Assembly: GCA_025331445.1 (NCBI GenBank)
Contig: JAIWNE010000004.1
Span: forward strand, 310,001-374,000
Length of the DNA: 64,000 nucleotides
DNA from: Blakeslea trispora
Lineage: Eukaryota; Mucoromycota; Mucoromycetes; Mucorales; Choanephoraceae
Reading direction: 5' to 3'
Shown here: one piece after another, positions 49,591 to 60,170 of the stretch
Layout of the letters: every line of letters starts with the position of its first letter
Position numbering within the stretch: the stretch's first letter is position 1
Notes under the pieces: model-generated
What the model saw: only the letters and a program-made list of their open reading frames with translations
What the model was told of the DNA's origin: nothing
The model's database searches: none
Translations under genes and position numbers: made by a program

Positions 49591-50679
49591 ATGCCTCTTA
49601 ACAAACCCAAAACTTCAAGTTCTAAACCAGTTAGCGAAGATCGCAAGCCTAATAAAAATCTTGATTTAAAGATATTGTGGGGCATTTATTGGCTTAAGGA
49701 AGCAAATTTCTCTTATGCCAAGATAGGTGACATGGTTGGTGTAGCTAGCACCAGTGTTCAAAGAGTTGTAAACAGAATCAAGAGCACTGGGTCACCAATG
49801 CAAAACAAATCACCTGGACGACCCAAAGTCTTATCCGAAAGAGATTTGAACCATCTTGAGTTGATTGTGAGACGATATCCTTTTGCTTCTTACAACCAAA
49901 TAATTTCCAAGCTCAAGTTGATTCAGGTCAACATTCACAGAAACACTCTCATAAGCTACCTGAAAGATATGGGCTTTGCATCGTACTTCGCAGCTCATAA
50001 GCCAAAGCTGTGTGAAGCAAACAGGCTTAAACGACTTCGATGGGCCAAAGAAAGGGTCGATTGGCCATTAAAGAGTTGGAGACGTGTTGTGTGGTCCGAT
50101 GAGTCACGGTTCACTGTGGAAGGTTATCGTGGAGGAGCCAGAGTGCTCCGAAAGCTCGGTGAAAGGTACCAAGAGCAACATATTGTGCCTACAACAAAAT
50201 GGGGCAAAGGAAGTGTAATGATTAGGGGCTGTTTTTGGGCTGGCGGTTTCGGGCCTTTAGTCATGTGCGATAGCTCTGTAAATCAGGATGTTTATGTCAA
50301 CATCCTTGCTAAGAACCTCCTGCCATGGTTATTTGAGCTGAGCGAGAAGGAGGATCAGGACTTTATATTGCAAGAAGACGGCGCTACATGCCATACAGGT
50401 ACGTATGCAACGTGGTGGAAAGACACACATCAAATCCCTCGATTTGATTTCTGGCCACCACAAAGTCCTGATCTCAACCCAATTGAGCATATCTGGAGCT
50501 CATTGGATAAGCTCATTGAAGAAAAGAGGCCAGACGTAAACAATGCTGAGCAATTGGGGTCGGCTCTGAAAGAAGCCTGGGGGCAGATCAGCGTTGACCT
50601 TGCAACACGTTTGGTCGATAGCATGAAGGATCGCTGTCAGGCAGTTATCGATGCCAATGGTGGTCCAACCAAGTATTAA
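49591..50679 (+). CDS. Tc1/mariner-superfamily transposase, intact
   Basis: One exon of 362 aa. Residues about 25-110 form the paired-like helix-turn-helix DNA-binding region (YAKIGDMVGVASTSVQRVV, then a GRPK AT-hook-like linker). The catalytic core has WSDESRF (first Asp), QEDGATCHT (second Asp) and WPPQSPDLNPIEHIW (Glu), with 35 residues between the second Asp and the Glu, close to the DD34E of Tc1. The C-terminus ends GGPTKY, typical of the family. No stop or frameshift is seen, in contrast to the Helentron. I chose the ATG at 49591. Terminal inverted repeats were not identified, so mobility is unproven. Confidence 0.9.
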   Translation: MPLNKPKTSSSKPVSEDRKPNKNLDLKILWGIYWLKEANFSYAKIGDMVGVASTSVQRVVNRIKSTGSPMQNKSPGRPKVLSERDLNHLELIVRRYPFASYNQIISKLKLIQVNIHRNTLISYLKDMGFASYFAAHKPKLCEANRLKRLRWAKERVDWPLKSWRRVVWSDESRFTVEGYRGGARVLRKLGERYQEQHIVPTTKWGKGSVMIRGCFWAGGFGPLVMCDSSVNQDVYVNILAKNLLPWLFELSEKEDQDFILQEDGATCHTGTYATWWKDTHQIPRFDFWPPQSPDLNPIEHIWSSLDKLIEEKRPDVNNAEQLGSALKEAWGQISVDLATRLVDSMKDRCQAVIDANGGPTKY

Positions 50680-51102
50680 AAAAAAATTTTGTCTTAATTC
50701 TTTAACCCTATGACTTGAGCTACATTTCTGTTGAATTTGAGAAAACAAGAGCCCTTCTTGGGCTTACTATGTTTATTGCATGATACAGTATGCTTCTCGG
50801 CATTTCAAAAAAATTATTTCCCAACGCATCTTTTTTGTGTGTGACTGTAGATTGCATTAAATACTGTACAGATTATAGCCTTGATATAGCGTAGTATTGT
50901 AGAACACAGTCATGAACAAAGCTTCTTGCATTAAGATCATTTAATCAATAGAAACATACTTCTTTAAATATCAGGAAATAAGCCAAAATATACAACAAGC
51001 TAAGCTCGAATCGTCACTAATCCTGCCCATAAGTGTTTTAGTAATTATTGAGTAAAAACATTGCGTTTCTGTATTGGTTTTTATTGCTTTTACAGCCAAA
51101 TA

Positions 51103-51263
51103 CAGTCAGACCTATTGAATTTGGCGTTTCATAAAAAACAATGTCGCATTTGCCAATATTGTTTCATCTAGATAGGTACTCGTACAACCAAAACTAAGAT
51201 GAAACAATATTGGCAAATGCGACATTGTTTTTTATGAAACGCCAAATTCAATAGGTCTGACTG
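51103..51263. mobile_element. 161-bp near-perfect palindromic MITE, TA-flanked
   Basis: Both ends read CAGTCAGACCTATTGAATTT inward; the arms stay identical for about 67 bp, leaving a loop of about 27 bp. TA lies on each side (51101-51102 and 51264-51265), so a Tc1/mariner-pogo-type transposase probably moved it. Arm identity is essentially complete, implying a recent origin. Confidence 0.85.
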
Positions 51264-52071
51264 TATCGTATTTTCACATCAAATTCGCGAATTTTCAAAT
51301 CCAATTGGCAGTCGTTCCTATAACAATCACTCCTAGCGAGATTTCATCCAAGTATGGTATATAAGTGTACAAAAATTTGAATAACGTACTGCAATTGGCT
51401 ATAAATCAAAAACTTTGTGTGATACGAGTTTAGACAGCGTTTGAGAGTCAATGGAGCTTTAAAATGAGCAAAAAACAGACTTTATTGGCTGCTATGAATA
51501 CACAGGTTTCTTCTTTTGATTTTGCGCTTGCTGCATAATTTTTGAGTCTTAAAATCCTTTCTTTTTTGTGTATCACTAAGAAAAAGCCTGCACTTGGGTT
51601 TTAAATGACTTAGAAAAAATTAAAAAAAAAACTGCCACTGTGTAGAAGAAATTGCTTCTTTTTTCTTTATTCTTTTTGGTACAATATGTTTGACTCTATG
51701 ATCTCTTAACACAACACACTCATAGCAGGTCAAGCTCCTTATAACAAGCGCAAGCTCTATGTCATTTTACTGTAACAAGAAGCAGATCACTAATTTTGCT
51801 CGCTTAAACTTCCTCTAGTAATGTCGATGTCAAGATGTGTTGGTAAATTTTGTTTTTATTACAAAAATATATCACTCACTAACACAACTTAATTACATAG
51901 ACTGATATGTGAGTTATCTCGCCTATGGTCTTGATGTAAGTAATACCCTGAATAGAAAAGTTCAATTATTAACACTTTCTTTTAAATAGATTGCTCTAAA
52001 CTCTTGTAATATCTCTGCCACTCTGCCACTACGAAAGTCAATTAGCAGCTCATATATACCAGATTGTCGCT

Positions 52072-52244
52072 AGGTATCAGATGGCTACCATTGTAAAATA
52101 GATGCCAGGGTAGGAAGGATTACTTTAAGATACTACGCAAGTAGGCTGTAGGCCCTTGTAGCCATAATTCGCTTACTTTGTATCTTAAAGCAATCCTTCC
52201 TACCGTGGTATTTGTTTTACAATGGTGAGCCGTCCGATACCTGG
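52072..52244. mobile_element. 173-bp foldback element with about 62-bp inverted arms
   Basis: The left arm GGTATCAGATGGCTACCATT and the inverted right arm GGTATCGGACGGCTCACCATT are similar through TTGTAAAA and GGTAGGAAGGATTACTTTAAGATAC, about 85 percent overall. The loop is about 45 bp. No clear target duplication was seen. Confidence 0.65.
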
Positions 52245-52526
52245 TGGCAGCTAAGTTTTTTTTTAATCTTTAATCCAATAAAAAGCCATATTTTCTATGT
52301 AACCATTCAATTCTAAATGTAGTATCTAGTCCCCCATCACCCCCATTAAGTCTAATCCATATTAGGCCTATTTCAACCCATATTTGGCTTGCTCCAAAAA
52401 AAGAATCTAAAAAAGTTCCGACGCTACACAGCTGGGTCTCAAAAACTTCGCTAGCAGTGTTCCTTAAAAGCCAACATTGGTGTTGAAGGCATTTGTCCCT
52501 TTCTCACCTCTATTCTAATATTGAAA

Positions 52527-54401
52527 ATGAACCACTACCCTGGATACAACGGTAATATGAATTCGCCTGCCACATTCGAAAGGTTATTGACAGACTTCTC
52601 ATTAGAACTTTATGCATATATGCAAACTGAAAATCCTAATCTCAAAGGATTTGTTACAAAATTTACACCAGCAATCATGACTGATTGGAAAGTACCTGGT
52701 GTTAACTCCCCCCCCCCTGCCTTGTTAGAGGTTTGGAAGTCTCGCTTTGCTTCTGTTTTTGCAGAAGCACATCCTGATGGATCTATGAAAAGGTAACAAT
52801 CAGCTATTGTTGCAAAATAATGTCATGTAAGCTAACATCTGACACTAGATCCAGAATTGACAAGAGAACTTGGTGCAAGCTCTACTACCAGCACAACCCT
52901 GAAGTAAGCTTATCAAAAGGGCTAATCAAAAATATGGTTTGATGTCTTAAAATACACTAACGCGTGTCTATAGGAAAAGCAGACTGCCTCAACTTGCACT
53001 ACAACAAGAAGCATCACCGAGGCAGCTAGCTCAATGAAACTGAGCACTTCAAATACAGGTCTCAAGCGAAAGTCTCCCGAGTAAGAGTAGACAAGTGTTT
53101 GTTTATATGCTTGCTAATATTTTCAATTTTATAATAGCATGTCGCTTCGTATGAAAGATTTCACTTTTGAGCCTGTTGCTGCTGTAAACAAATGGCAGAT
53201 GAATGATGTGGATTTCTCTGGTTTGTTCGCTGCTTACCAAAGCACATCGCTCAAATACTGTCTTGAGCATGATGGCTCCTTAAAAATGTCGAAAGACATC
53301 AACGAGCTCTTGTATGTTTATCAATCAAACACATTATTTTGTATAGTCAACAATTGAACTAGTTTCTTTTCCTATTAGGTCGTTGTCTGGTGTCTTGTTA
53401 TTGGAAGAAGACAAACTGATGAGCCAATCCTTACTGAAGCATTTCAATAAAAGTCAGCTCAAGGATGCTTACAAACACGTCAAGAGCATTTACAAACATG
53501 TTGAGGTTGAACCTGAGATCATCATGCAGACAATCAAGTGCCTGAAGGTAAAGTGCAACTTAAGCAACATTTCGAGCCGCTTACTAACGATAAATCATAG
53601 TCCTCTGACGATGAAGATCGTGATCTTTTATTCTTGACCTTGAGAAGAAACGCAGCCTGCCAATCAACCAAGAAGGCAATCGCTGCAATTCAGTCGCTGT
53701 AAGTTTGCCCTAATATAAAGAAACAAAAAAAAAAGAGACTCAAACTTTTCTTCTACAGCGTGTCTTTTCTCCCAGAGAACAGTGAAAAACAAATGAATGA
53801 GTACACCCTTGCCAGCACTATCATCCACCCACTCCTCATGCCATTGTTCAAAGAACAAGGTGTCAATCCCCTGCCGTAAGTAATAGCTTTATCTTGTCTC
53901 AACTTGAAGCTTATTTTCTTTTTCTCTAGATATAATGCTTTGGTTCATGAAAGTAGCCCAGCCGACAATTCTCGCCCTAATTTTCGCTGTGATGTTTATG
54001 AAGATGACAAGCTGTCTTATAGCAATTTGTTTGGTGAGTTGAAGAGCGCCAGCTCCAACAAGAAGGGCCAATGCCTTGATCTGTACAGAGTGATGCTGTT
54101 TAGTAAGAACGTAATTGACAAGAAGAACAAGAAAAGCGTCATGTCTTTTAGAGCTGTAGGCCAAAAAGTAATGGTGTACATGCTTGAACTCATGTATGAT
54201 GGCTTCTACTTGGCAGTTGAACTGTTTTCCTTTGCTCTCCCTGCTTTGAAGTCTGAGGCTACAATGCTTGTTTCTGTCGTAGAAGATTTGGTGAACATCC
54301 ACAATCTATATACCACCAATTGTTTCAGGGAGTTACCTGAAAACTTGAAAAAGTCTAAGGTACTCCCTTACGACATTCTTTTGAACTCTCTTGCCAACTG
54401 A
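52527..54401 (+). CDS. D-unit gene, complete copy: uncharacterised protein with PD-(D/E)XK-like motif
   Basis: Eight exons (52527-52792, 52849-52903, 52974-53080, 53138-53311, 53379-53547, 53601-53698, 53759-53875, 53930-54401) join without a break to 485 aa. The N-terminal part is helical with no known domain. Residues about 245-300 contain an acidic patch (SSDDEDRD). The C-terminal part has FRCDVYEDD followed by LFGELKS, then LYRVMLFSKNVID, an Asp...Glu-x-Lys arrangement like that of PD-(D/E)XK nucleases. This resembles a large family of uncharacterised Mucorales proteins with a KIDA...WEFK pattern. Nuclease function is inference. All introns have GT...AG ends, so this is not a retrocopy. 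The same gene, frameshifted, is in the left D unit. Confidence 0.7.
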
Positions 54402-54659
54402 TCAGAGTTGTAATAAACATTTTCCTTGTCCACTGTTTTTTTTTAAAAAAAATTAACTGTTCCATTTTGATGCTTAAAATTACTGTACTTTTAATCGAGT
54501 CTTAGGCACTGGAATATCTTTAGTTTTATACAAAGAAAGATTGGAAAGAAAATACTTACGTTTATTTCAACCCACTAATCCACAATCCACAATCCACAAA
54601 GTCTTTATACTGAAATTTCGAATTAAATCAAGCACTATCACGTAACCTGAATGGCTTTT

Positions 54660-54790
54660 GGACCTAAAAAAAAACCAGCTGAGAGGAGGTTTGGGGGAAG
54701 GTCACCCCTCTCCCGAGGTAATCAAGAGCAGTAGACTAAGCTTAAGCCATCGGATCTCATTGGGAGTGGGACCAGCCCTCTCCCTTAGTA
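54660..54790 (+). repeat. GC-rich hairpin end motif of right D unit
   Basis: Contains AAACCAGCTGAGAGGAGGTTT, a GGGGGAAGGTCACCCCTCTCCC hairpin, then TAGACTAAGCTTAAGCC and a second hairpin around GGGAGTGGGACCAGCCCTCTCCC. The order matches 47260-47370 and 37930-38045. Confidence 0.75.
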
Positions 54791-54807
54791 CTGAAAATAT
54801 ATATGTA

Positions 54808-55176
54808 CTGTTTACAGCTAAAAAATAATAATAAAAAAACACAAGTAGATTTAAAGGGGTTTATTCCAATACAAAAGTAAAAGTGAATCTTCTCTAAATT
54901 ATCTCTCTATTTATACTTTTCAAAAGCTAAGATGATTTATAATATCTAGATTATTGTTGATCGTATATCATCATGGTTCCTTCGATGTCGATATCCAGAA
55001 TCTATGATAGCTCAAAGTACACATCTAAGATGTGGCGAGAATACTAACTTGGATAGCCTTTCGATGTCAGACTCGAAATTGGAAGCATAAAGAATAGTCA
55101 ACTATAGTCTTTTTTTCTTTTTAATAAAGTAACAGAACAAATAAAACAAAAAATAAAGAAACCGATAGTAATAGAC
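54808..55176. other. TUP1 downstream region
   Basis: 370 bp of AT-rich sequence between the right D unit and the TUP1 stop codon; nothing else is visible. Confidence 0.5.
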
Positions 55177-57064
55177 TTAAGCAGAGGAAGGATAAGGATC
55201 ATATTGCCAAATTCGAGCGCGGTTATCACCTGACCCAGTTGCAAATAAAGGTCTTCGACCAGGACTTGTAGCCACAGATATCACTAAATAGAAAAGAAAA
55301 AAGTCAGTCTCTCTCTCTAAAAAACAATAATATGGGCTTACCAGAATTCTTATGGCCTTGTAACATAAATTGTGTTTGACCGGTACGAGGATCCCATAAT
55401 TGAACACTACGATCTTTAGAGCCAGAGACAATCCAACGATCATCAGGTGTAGTTGCCACTGAGAGAACAAAGTCTTTATGACCCATAAACACTTGCATAC
55501 ATGATGTCTTTGTGTTGCCTAATTGCCATAGTCTTAACGATTTATCGAGACTACCACTGACCAGGCTTTTCCCATCAGGCATGAATGCAACAGAATAGAC
55601 ACTATCGCGATGACCTTCCAAACGCTCCAACAGTTGTCCATTAATCGCATCCCAAACACGAATAATGCGATCAAGACTACCGGTGGCAATCAATCGACTG
55701 TCTGGAGAGATAGCAATACTGGTCACTCCTGCGTCACTATTTGCCTTTTCCTGCTCCTGAATATTGAGGGTATGTAGACATTTGCCTTCCATCCAATCCC
55801 ATATACGTGCAGTACGATCTCCTGAACCAGACACAAGGATACGACCATCGCGACTGAAATCGAGTGAATAGATGTCTTGTTCATGACCTGTTAATATACA
55901 GCGAATACGTGGTTTGGCTGTATTTAATTCCCAAATCTTTTTTTTATTTAAAGTGATGAGCCTTCAACCATGATCCTAAATACCAGTGGTTTTTTTTTAA
56001 CTTACTCGAATACAACGATCTTCAGCACCTGTAGCCAAGAAATTACCGTCGGGACTAAAGCTAATGGATCGGATATAGAGATCATTGTCCTTTCCGACAT
56101 TTTCATCTTGTAATACGCTATAGACAGATGTTAACTATTGAAATAATATATATATATATATACTTGCGCTATACGAGTAGAAGTGGCAGAATCATAGATG
56201 TAAGTAGCCTGCTTACATCCAGCAGCGAAAAGTCGACCATCCAAGCTGAACTTGACGCAACAGACTACACTGTCATGATCAAATGTATGTAACAGACGTA
56301 CATCCAAAGATCTTGGTACATTTGGATTAAACCTATTTAAAGAAAGGGAAATAGTGAGTACTAAAGGATAAAAAAAATAAGAGTAGATGAATTACTTTAC
56401 AGTGCAAACCAATCAGATCCTTCTACCTTCATATTATCAGGTACAGTCTCTGGGTCGATATCATTCAAGGGCATATTCTGCGATGGTGTTGTTTGTGATG
56501 GTGGTGGTGGGGGTGGTATTTGAGAGATTGGTTTAGTACGATGGGTTATTTGTTGAGGCATTGTTACACGAGGTGAGCCTGTGGTAGGTAAGGTAGGTGG
56601 TGGCGGAGGAGGGGGTAAAGATGTCTTTGGTTCACTATTGCTAGGTATATAACCACCCGGTTGCAATTGACTCAACTGTTGTCTTAACCGAGCAACTTCT
56701 TCTTCATATCTAGTATGATGCTGTCAGTTTCTTTCTCTTTCTTCTTTCAAGTCCTTTATTTTTTTTTTACTATTACTGTTTCTTTAACGCCAACTGTGTT
56801 CTTTCCAAGTCTAACAGAGTCTGTTGAAATAAATTCATTTCCTGTATTTGACTATTGACTATAAAAGGAGTTTAGTTATGAGCCCTTTTTTTTTTTTCAA
56901 AATAACAATAAAAAGTTACATTTGCGCTCATATTCATCTCGTTGACTTTTGATGACTTGAGCATCTTGACTCAGTTGGTCATATTCTATCTTGATGGCAT
57001 CCAACAGTTCCATCAGGCGCGTTGGATTGGTAGGCGCAATAGGTCTATGGTTATAAACAGACAT
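55177..57064 (-). CDS. TUP1: General transcriptional repressor TUP1 (Groucho/TLE-type WD40 protein)
   Basis: Seven exons (56920-57064, 56777-56858, 56401-56709, 56164-56332, 56006-56134, 55342-55936, 55177-55283) join to 511 aa. Residues about 1-80 are the tetramerisation coiled coil that binds Ssn6/Cyc8 ([16 protein letters not shown]). Residues about 85-175 are Pro-rich with poly-Pro runs. Residues about 180-511 hold seven WD40 repeats starting [20 protein letters not shown] and ending [14 protein letters not shown]. It represses many gene sets as a corepressor in the nucleus. It is shorter than yeast Tup1 (713 aa) because spacers are shorter. The fourth intron (56135-56163) must be only 29 nt, mostly AT repeats, to keep the frame. 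Neighbouring AP-2 sigma ends 98 bp upstream of its start. Confidence 0.93.
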
Positions 57065-57161
57065 AAGGAGAAAAGTAAAAAAAAAAAAAAAAATAATAAG
57101 AACAATTTTTTTAAGAAATGTGTCATACACAGGCTTAATTAAGTGGGTATAAAAACTGTAT

Positions 57162-57801
57162 TTATTCTAGCTTATCCAAATGGTCTAATCGAGTCAAGAC
57201 AACATTCTTACTGGTTTCTTCAATTTCGCCTGCTAAAAACACTTCATCTAGAATAGCATAGACCTGGAAAAAGAAAATATTTAAATAAGGTACTATTCTT
57301 AAACACAATGCTTACCTTGTAGAAATTAAACACTAAATCGAGTTCACACACATTGCCAAAGAATGCGTCCAACACTTCAACAAAGAAGTGAATTGCTTCT
57401 AAATAAGCCAATTCGTTGTCATTGGCATCCACACATACACAAAAGAACAGACCAGCATATCGACGATAGACAATTTTATAATTACGATACTAATGTTCAT
57501 TGAATACGCTTGTACTTGATGATAGACAAAAGAGACTTACTTCGACAAAGTTACTTTGATTCTTTTGATCTCGAGGTGCAATCAGACGATGGACTTCCCC
57601 TTTAAGTTTGACTTTTTCTTCATCTTCATAAGGAACATACCATTTGGCTAATCTCGTCTTGCCTTGTCGATTCTGAACGAGTATAAAACGAAGCTGTGTG
57701 TGTGTGTGTGTGTGTATGTTTGTGTGTGTTTCGAACAAATGAAAAAAGAAAGCGATTAATATGGATTCATGTGAATGTCAAGAGGGGGGGTCATCTACCA
57801 T
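57162..57801 (-). CDS. APS2: AP-2 adaptor complex small (sigma) subunit
   Basis: Exons 57799-57801 (just the ATG), 57541-57693, 57316-57489 and 57162-57263 join to 143 aa; the human protein has 142. It is recognised from [49 protein letters not shown] and [17 protein letters not shown], which match AP2S1 closely along the whole length. It is a core part of the clathrin adaptor for endocytosis at the plasma membrane and binds dileucine cargo signals. The first coding exon is only the start codon, followed directly by a GTAGAT donor; intron 1 carries a (TG)n repeat beside its acceptor. An uninterrupted alternative starting at 57738 would add unrelated residues and is less likely. Confidence 0.92.
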
Positions 57802-57931
57802 CACAATAAGTTGGTTAAGGACTAAAGAAATAAATTTATGATTATTTTGAAGCAGATTGGGTTTAAAATGTTGCAGCAATAGTGTACGAAAAAAAAAAGC
57901 AGAAGGAATGCCTTTATTTTGATTGGCTCTT

Positions 57932-60170
57932 TCAAGTACTACATCTACGCTTTTTATGTACATCTTGTCTTGAAGCAACAGACTTGACAGGACTATCTGT
58001 AGTTAGCTTACTGCTTCTTCTTTTCTTCTTTTTTGTGGTAGAAAGTAGTCTATCAGAAGCAGAATTGCTACTTAGAATGATATGACTGGCCTTTTGATTA
58101 TGCTGTTGAAGCTGCTGTTGCAAAATACTCATTTCAGTACGACGTGGGTTTTCTGGAGAGCAGAAATAATCATCTGAGGGTGCATAGGGTGTTTTGAGAG
58201 GATAATGCTGAATTTCTTCGGGCGTAAATACATCATAGATCGACTGTATGGGTTCTGAAACAAAGGGTAGGTCAAAATGGGTATGCACTTCAGTTGGATC
58301 ATTCAGAAGTGATGTTGGGTCTTTGACAGTGAGATCATGTAATGAAGAGGGCATGGTGAGAGAAGCATCTAGCTGAGTTGGCTGAATGGCACATAGGGTA
58401 TACATTGTATCCGCTGTCAGGGGAGGTGATTCTAGCTCAGTACCTTGAAGGAACAAGGTATCTTTTGTGTTATCTGATAAATCATCTGCAGCATAAAAGG
58501 GGTTTGTATCAATGGTGGGTAGACTAGCCATCTTTTGGTCTGGAAGGTATTCATAGACCTCTTCTTTGGGCTGAAAGAGAGGGTCAGGTTGATATCGATA
58601 GATGAGAGAGGGAGCGGGTGCTGTCATGATGCGTGTATGGTATCTAGATGCCTTTTTTGTGGGTACTTCACCCACACTGGAATCTGAAGTCAATGGGGTG
58701 GGTATTTCTTGAAGGACAGAATAGGGTAAAGATACATTGTACATCAAGGGCAATGATTTTTCGTCTGCTTTGCCTTAAATGGTCAATAGAATAAGAGTAC
58801 GTTCCCAGAAAAGAGGATGAGTGCTTACCATAGACTTTTTCTAATTGTTTTGATATTTGTTTGGCATCATCTTTGTTCTTGCGCTCAGCTCCCTTATCTC
58901 TAAACAGCTTGACCTTACAGAAACAAGCTTCGTTTATCTCTTGTCTTCCCAAACCAAGGTTTTTCGGCACATGGCTTTCCATCTGAGCTCTCAAAGGAAT
59001 ACCCTTCACACCCTTGATCCTTGAGAAATCAGTAGACAGACAGTTAAAACGAACAAAGATTCTGGCACCAAAGCGACCATTCCAGTTGAACGAAATCTTA
59101 TCAAAACTAGGAAAACTGACTTCGGATAGACCTTCAGATTGATTTGTATCTATTCAACAGAACATTAAAAAAAAACGTAGCACTTGATTTTATAGAGCAT
59201 TACCAAGGTCAATAGCTCTTGGTTCTTCTTGCTTTTGTTGGTGTATCCAAGATTTCCAATAGTTCTCGGCAGTACGACGATGGGAAGAAGAATGAAATGT
59301 GATAGAAATAGTGCTAGTAATGATTTCGTTTTGTGCATCTTTGTCGCTCAATTTAACACCATAACTTTGACCTCGATTTAGATAAGTGATGGTCGTCTCT
59401 TCAGCTCTTTGAGTTACCGCAGTAGCAGCTAAAATCATCCCTCTTTCTTAGTATCTGCGTCTATTTCCCTTTTCTTTTCTTTTTTTCTTGGCTTACCTTC
59501 AAGCACTATTTCAAATCGAAGATTTCTATCAATAAAGAAGCTAAATTAACCTTCAAGTTCTATCATGTAGTTTTGTTTATGATTTCAAACATCACTCCAC
59601 TTCACTTTGCTTTCTATTTGATCCCCTTTCCCCCCCCTCTTTTCTTTGTTTTTTTTATTTTGTTAGCTTTCTTCACACACTCTCTCTTTTTATCCTCAAT
59701 AAACACATGTAATTATCTCTCTCCCCCTTTTTATCCTCTTTTTTTTTTCTCTTTTCTATCTCTTTTAGGTTTACATTATATCCTGACTAGACCATTATTT
59801 TTTTTTTACGCATAAAGAAATTGCCACTCATTTTGAAACCATACATGCTTAAAAAAGAGATTTTTAAAAAAAGTTACCTCGATGATTGCTTGCTGATAGT
59901 GTTGCCAATTGTTTCATTTGAATCTTTACTTTCTTGCAATACCAAGGGAATTGACGGATAAGATTGAAAAGAGGATGGTGGCGGTGGAGGTGGCAAAAAT
60001 AGATAATGATGAGCCTGTGAGGCATTGGAAGAAAGAGGTGAATAAGTAGCATTTCTAGCATGACGATGATCATGAAATTGACGTAAAGGGAAGAGATCAA
60101 TGTCAAATGGATATTGTTCATCTAGTTTTTGATCCAAAGTATTGGCTTGAGAAAGATAATGTGTTGTCAT
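57932..60170 (-). CDS. CP2/Grainyhead-family transcription factor
   Basis: Five exons (59878-60170, 59497-59525, 59204-59428, 58829-59149, 57932-58773) join to 569 aa. The N-terminal 100 residues are Pro/His-rich and disordered. Residues about 98-290 form the CP2 DNA-binding domain: RFEIVLEA, TYLNRGQSYGVKL, the FHSSSHRRTAENYWKSW segment, NWNGRFGARIFVRFNCLSTDFS, GVKGIPLRAQ, the cysteine in NEACFCKVKLFRDKGAERKNKDD. The C-terminal 270 residues are acidic/Pro-rich and end in a basic stretch (KKKKRRSSK) that may be a nuclear localisation signal. Such factors regulate cell-wall and conidiation genes in moulds. It ends 130 bp before the AP-2 sigma start. The long gene-free upstream region may hold its regulatory sites. 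Confidence 0.9.

Larger units (their letters stand above)
50680..52461. other. 1.8-kb region holding two palindromic MITE-like elements, no gene
   Basis: Besides the two inverted-repeat elements at 51103-51263 and 52072-52244, the sequence is AT-rich and non-coding. It ends at the inner edge of the right D unit. Confidence 0.6.
52462..54807 (+). repeat. Repeat unit D, right copy (about 2.35 kb)
   Basis: Inverted partner of 37905-40254. It begins CCTTAAAAGCCAACATTGG, contains a complete eight-exon gene and ends with the GC-rich hairpin motif (54660-54790) and CTTAGTACTG followed by a TA tract. Confidence 0.9.

Noticed and set aside
49260..51100. Terminal inverted repeats for the Tc1-type gene (CAGTCTAC... 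at 49278 and CAGTCACAC... near 50848)
   Set aside because: Only about ten bases agree and the left site lacks the preceding TA.
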